Source: Heteroruminococcus sp964369885
Lineage (GTDB): Bacteria; Bacillota; Clostridia; Oscillospirales; Ruminococcaceae
Direction of reading: 5' to 3'
Assembly: GCA_964369885.1 (NCBI GenBank)
Contig: CAYJGQ010000112.1
Location: forward strand, 1 to 5,738
DNA length: 5,738 nucleotides
Positions 5,722 to 5,738 of this stretch are shown piece by piece; position 1 is the stretch's first letter, and every line of letters begins with the position of its first letter. The position numbers were made by a program, and so were the translations under genes. The notes below the pieces were generated by a model. That model did no database searches. It was not told the origin of the DNA and was given only the letters and a program-made list of their open reading frames with translations.

Positions 5722-5738
5722 ACCCCACAAACTTTTTG

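Noticed and set aside
1..5738. CRISPR array, tRNA/rRNA gene, transposase or phage attachment site
   Set aside because: No regularly spaced repeats, cloverleaf, rRNA-like segment or recombinase gene was seen on either strand.

Overview
The window reads as a piece of a Gram-positive Firmicutes chromosome, most likely class Clostridia (gut Oscillospirales/Lachnospirales type). This is inferred from AAGGAG-type ribosome sites, SigA-like promoters, an exported lipoprotein with a SurA/PrsA-like layout, CARDB/COG1361-type surface proteins, frequent ATA and GTA codons, and a GC-rich palindromic element at the right edge next to moderately AT-rich intergenic DNA. No taxonomic marker gene is present. 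All five genes lie on the + strand.

Layout. 1-169 is a leader holding a good extended -10 promoter (85-113) for the first gene. 170-1255 encodes an acidic lipoprotein resembling a SurA/PrsA foldase with a degenerate parvulin domain; a textbook rho-independent terminator (1269-1300) closes that unit. 1301-1474 is an AT-rich intergenic region with a promoter (1387-1415). It drives a LolD/MacB-type ABC ATPase (1475-2233, GTG start), followed closely by a small ACT-domain protein (2262-2630). The gap 2631-2763 holds a weak terminator-like hairpin overlapped by a good promoter (2703-2731). Then come a membrane-anchored surface protein with two CARDB/COG1361-like beta-sandwich domains (2764-4275) and, overlapping it by 14 bp, a MacB/FtsX-type permease (4262-5650). 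The tail 5651-5738 holds direct repeats and a GC-rich hairpin, cut off by the window end.

How it fits together. The ATPase and the permease make a type VII (MacB-like) ABC system, which couples ATP hydrolysis in the cytoplasm to movement outside the membrane. The CARDB-like protein sits where Gram-negative systems encode the MacA adaptor and is translationally coupled to the permease, so it is the probable extracytoplasmic partner. The most unusual feature is that both the permease (TM3-TM4 loop, 12 Met in 28 residues) and the CARDB-like protein (stretch before its C-terminal membrane helix, 7 Met in 28) carry Met/Gly-rich segments predicted to lie on the outer face of the membrane. This suggests a shared interface or a soft-metal (for example Cu(I)) binding surface. 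The second unusual feature is an ACT-domain protein, a small-ligand (often amino acid) sensor fold, between the ATPase and the surface protein. The substrate cannot be read from the sequence.
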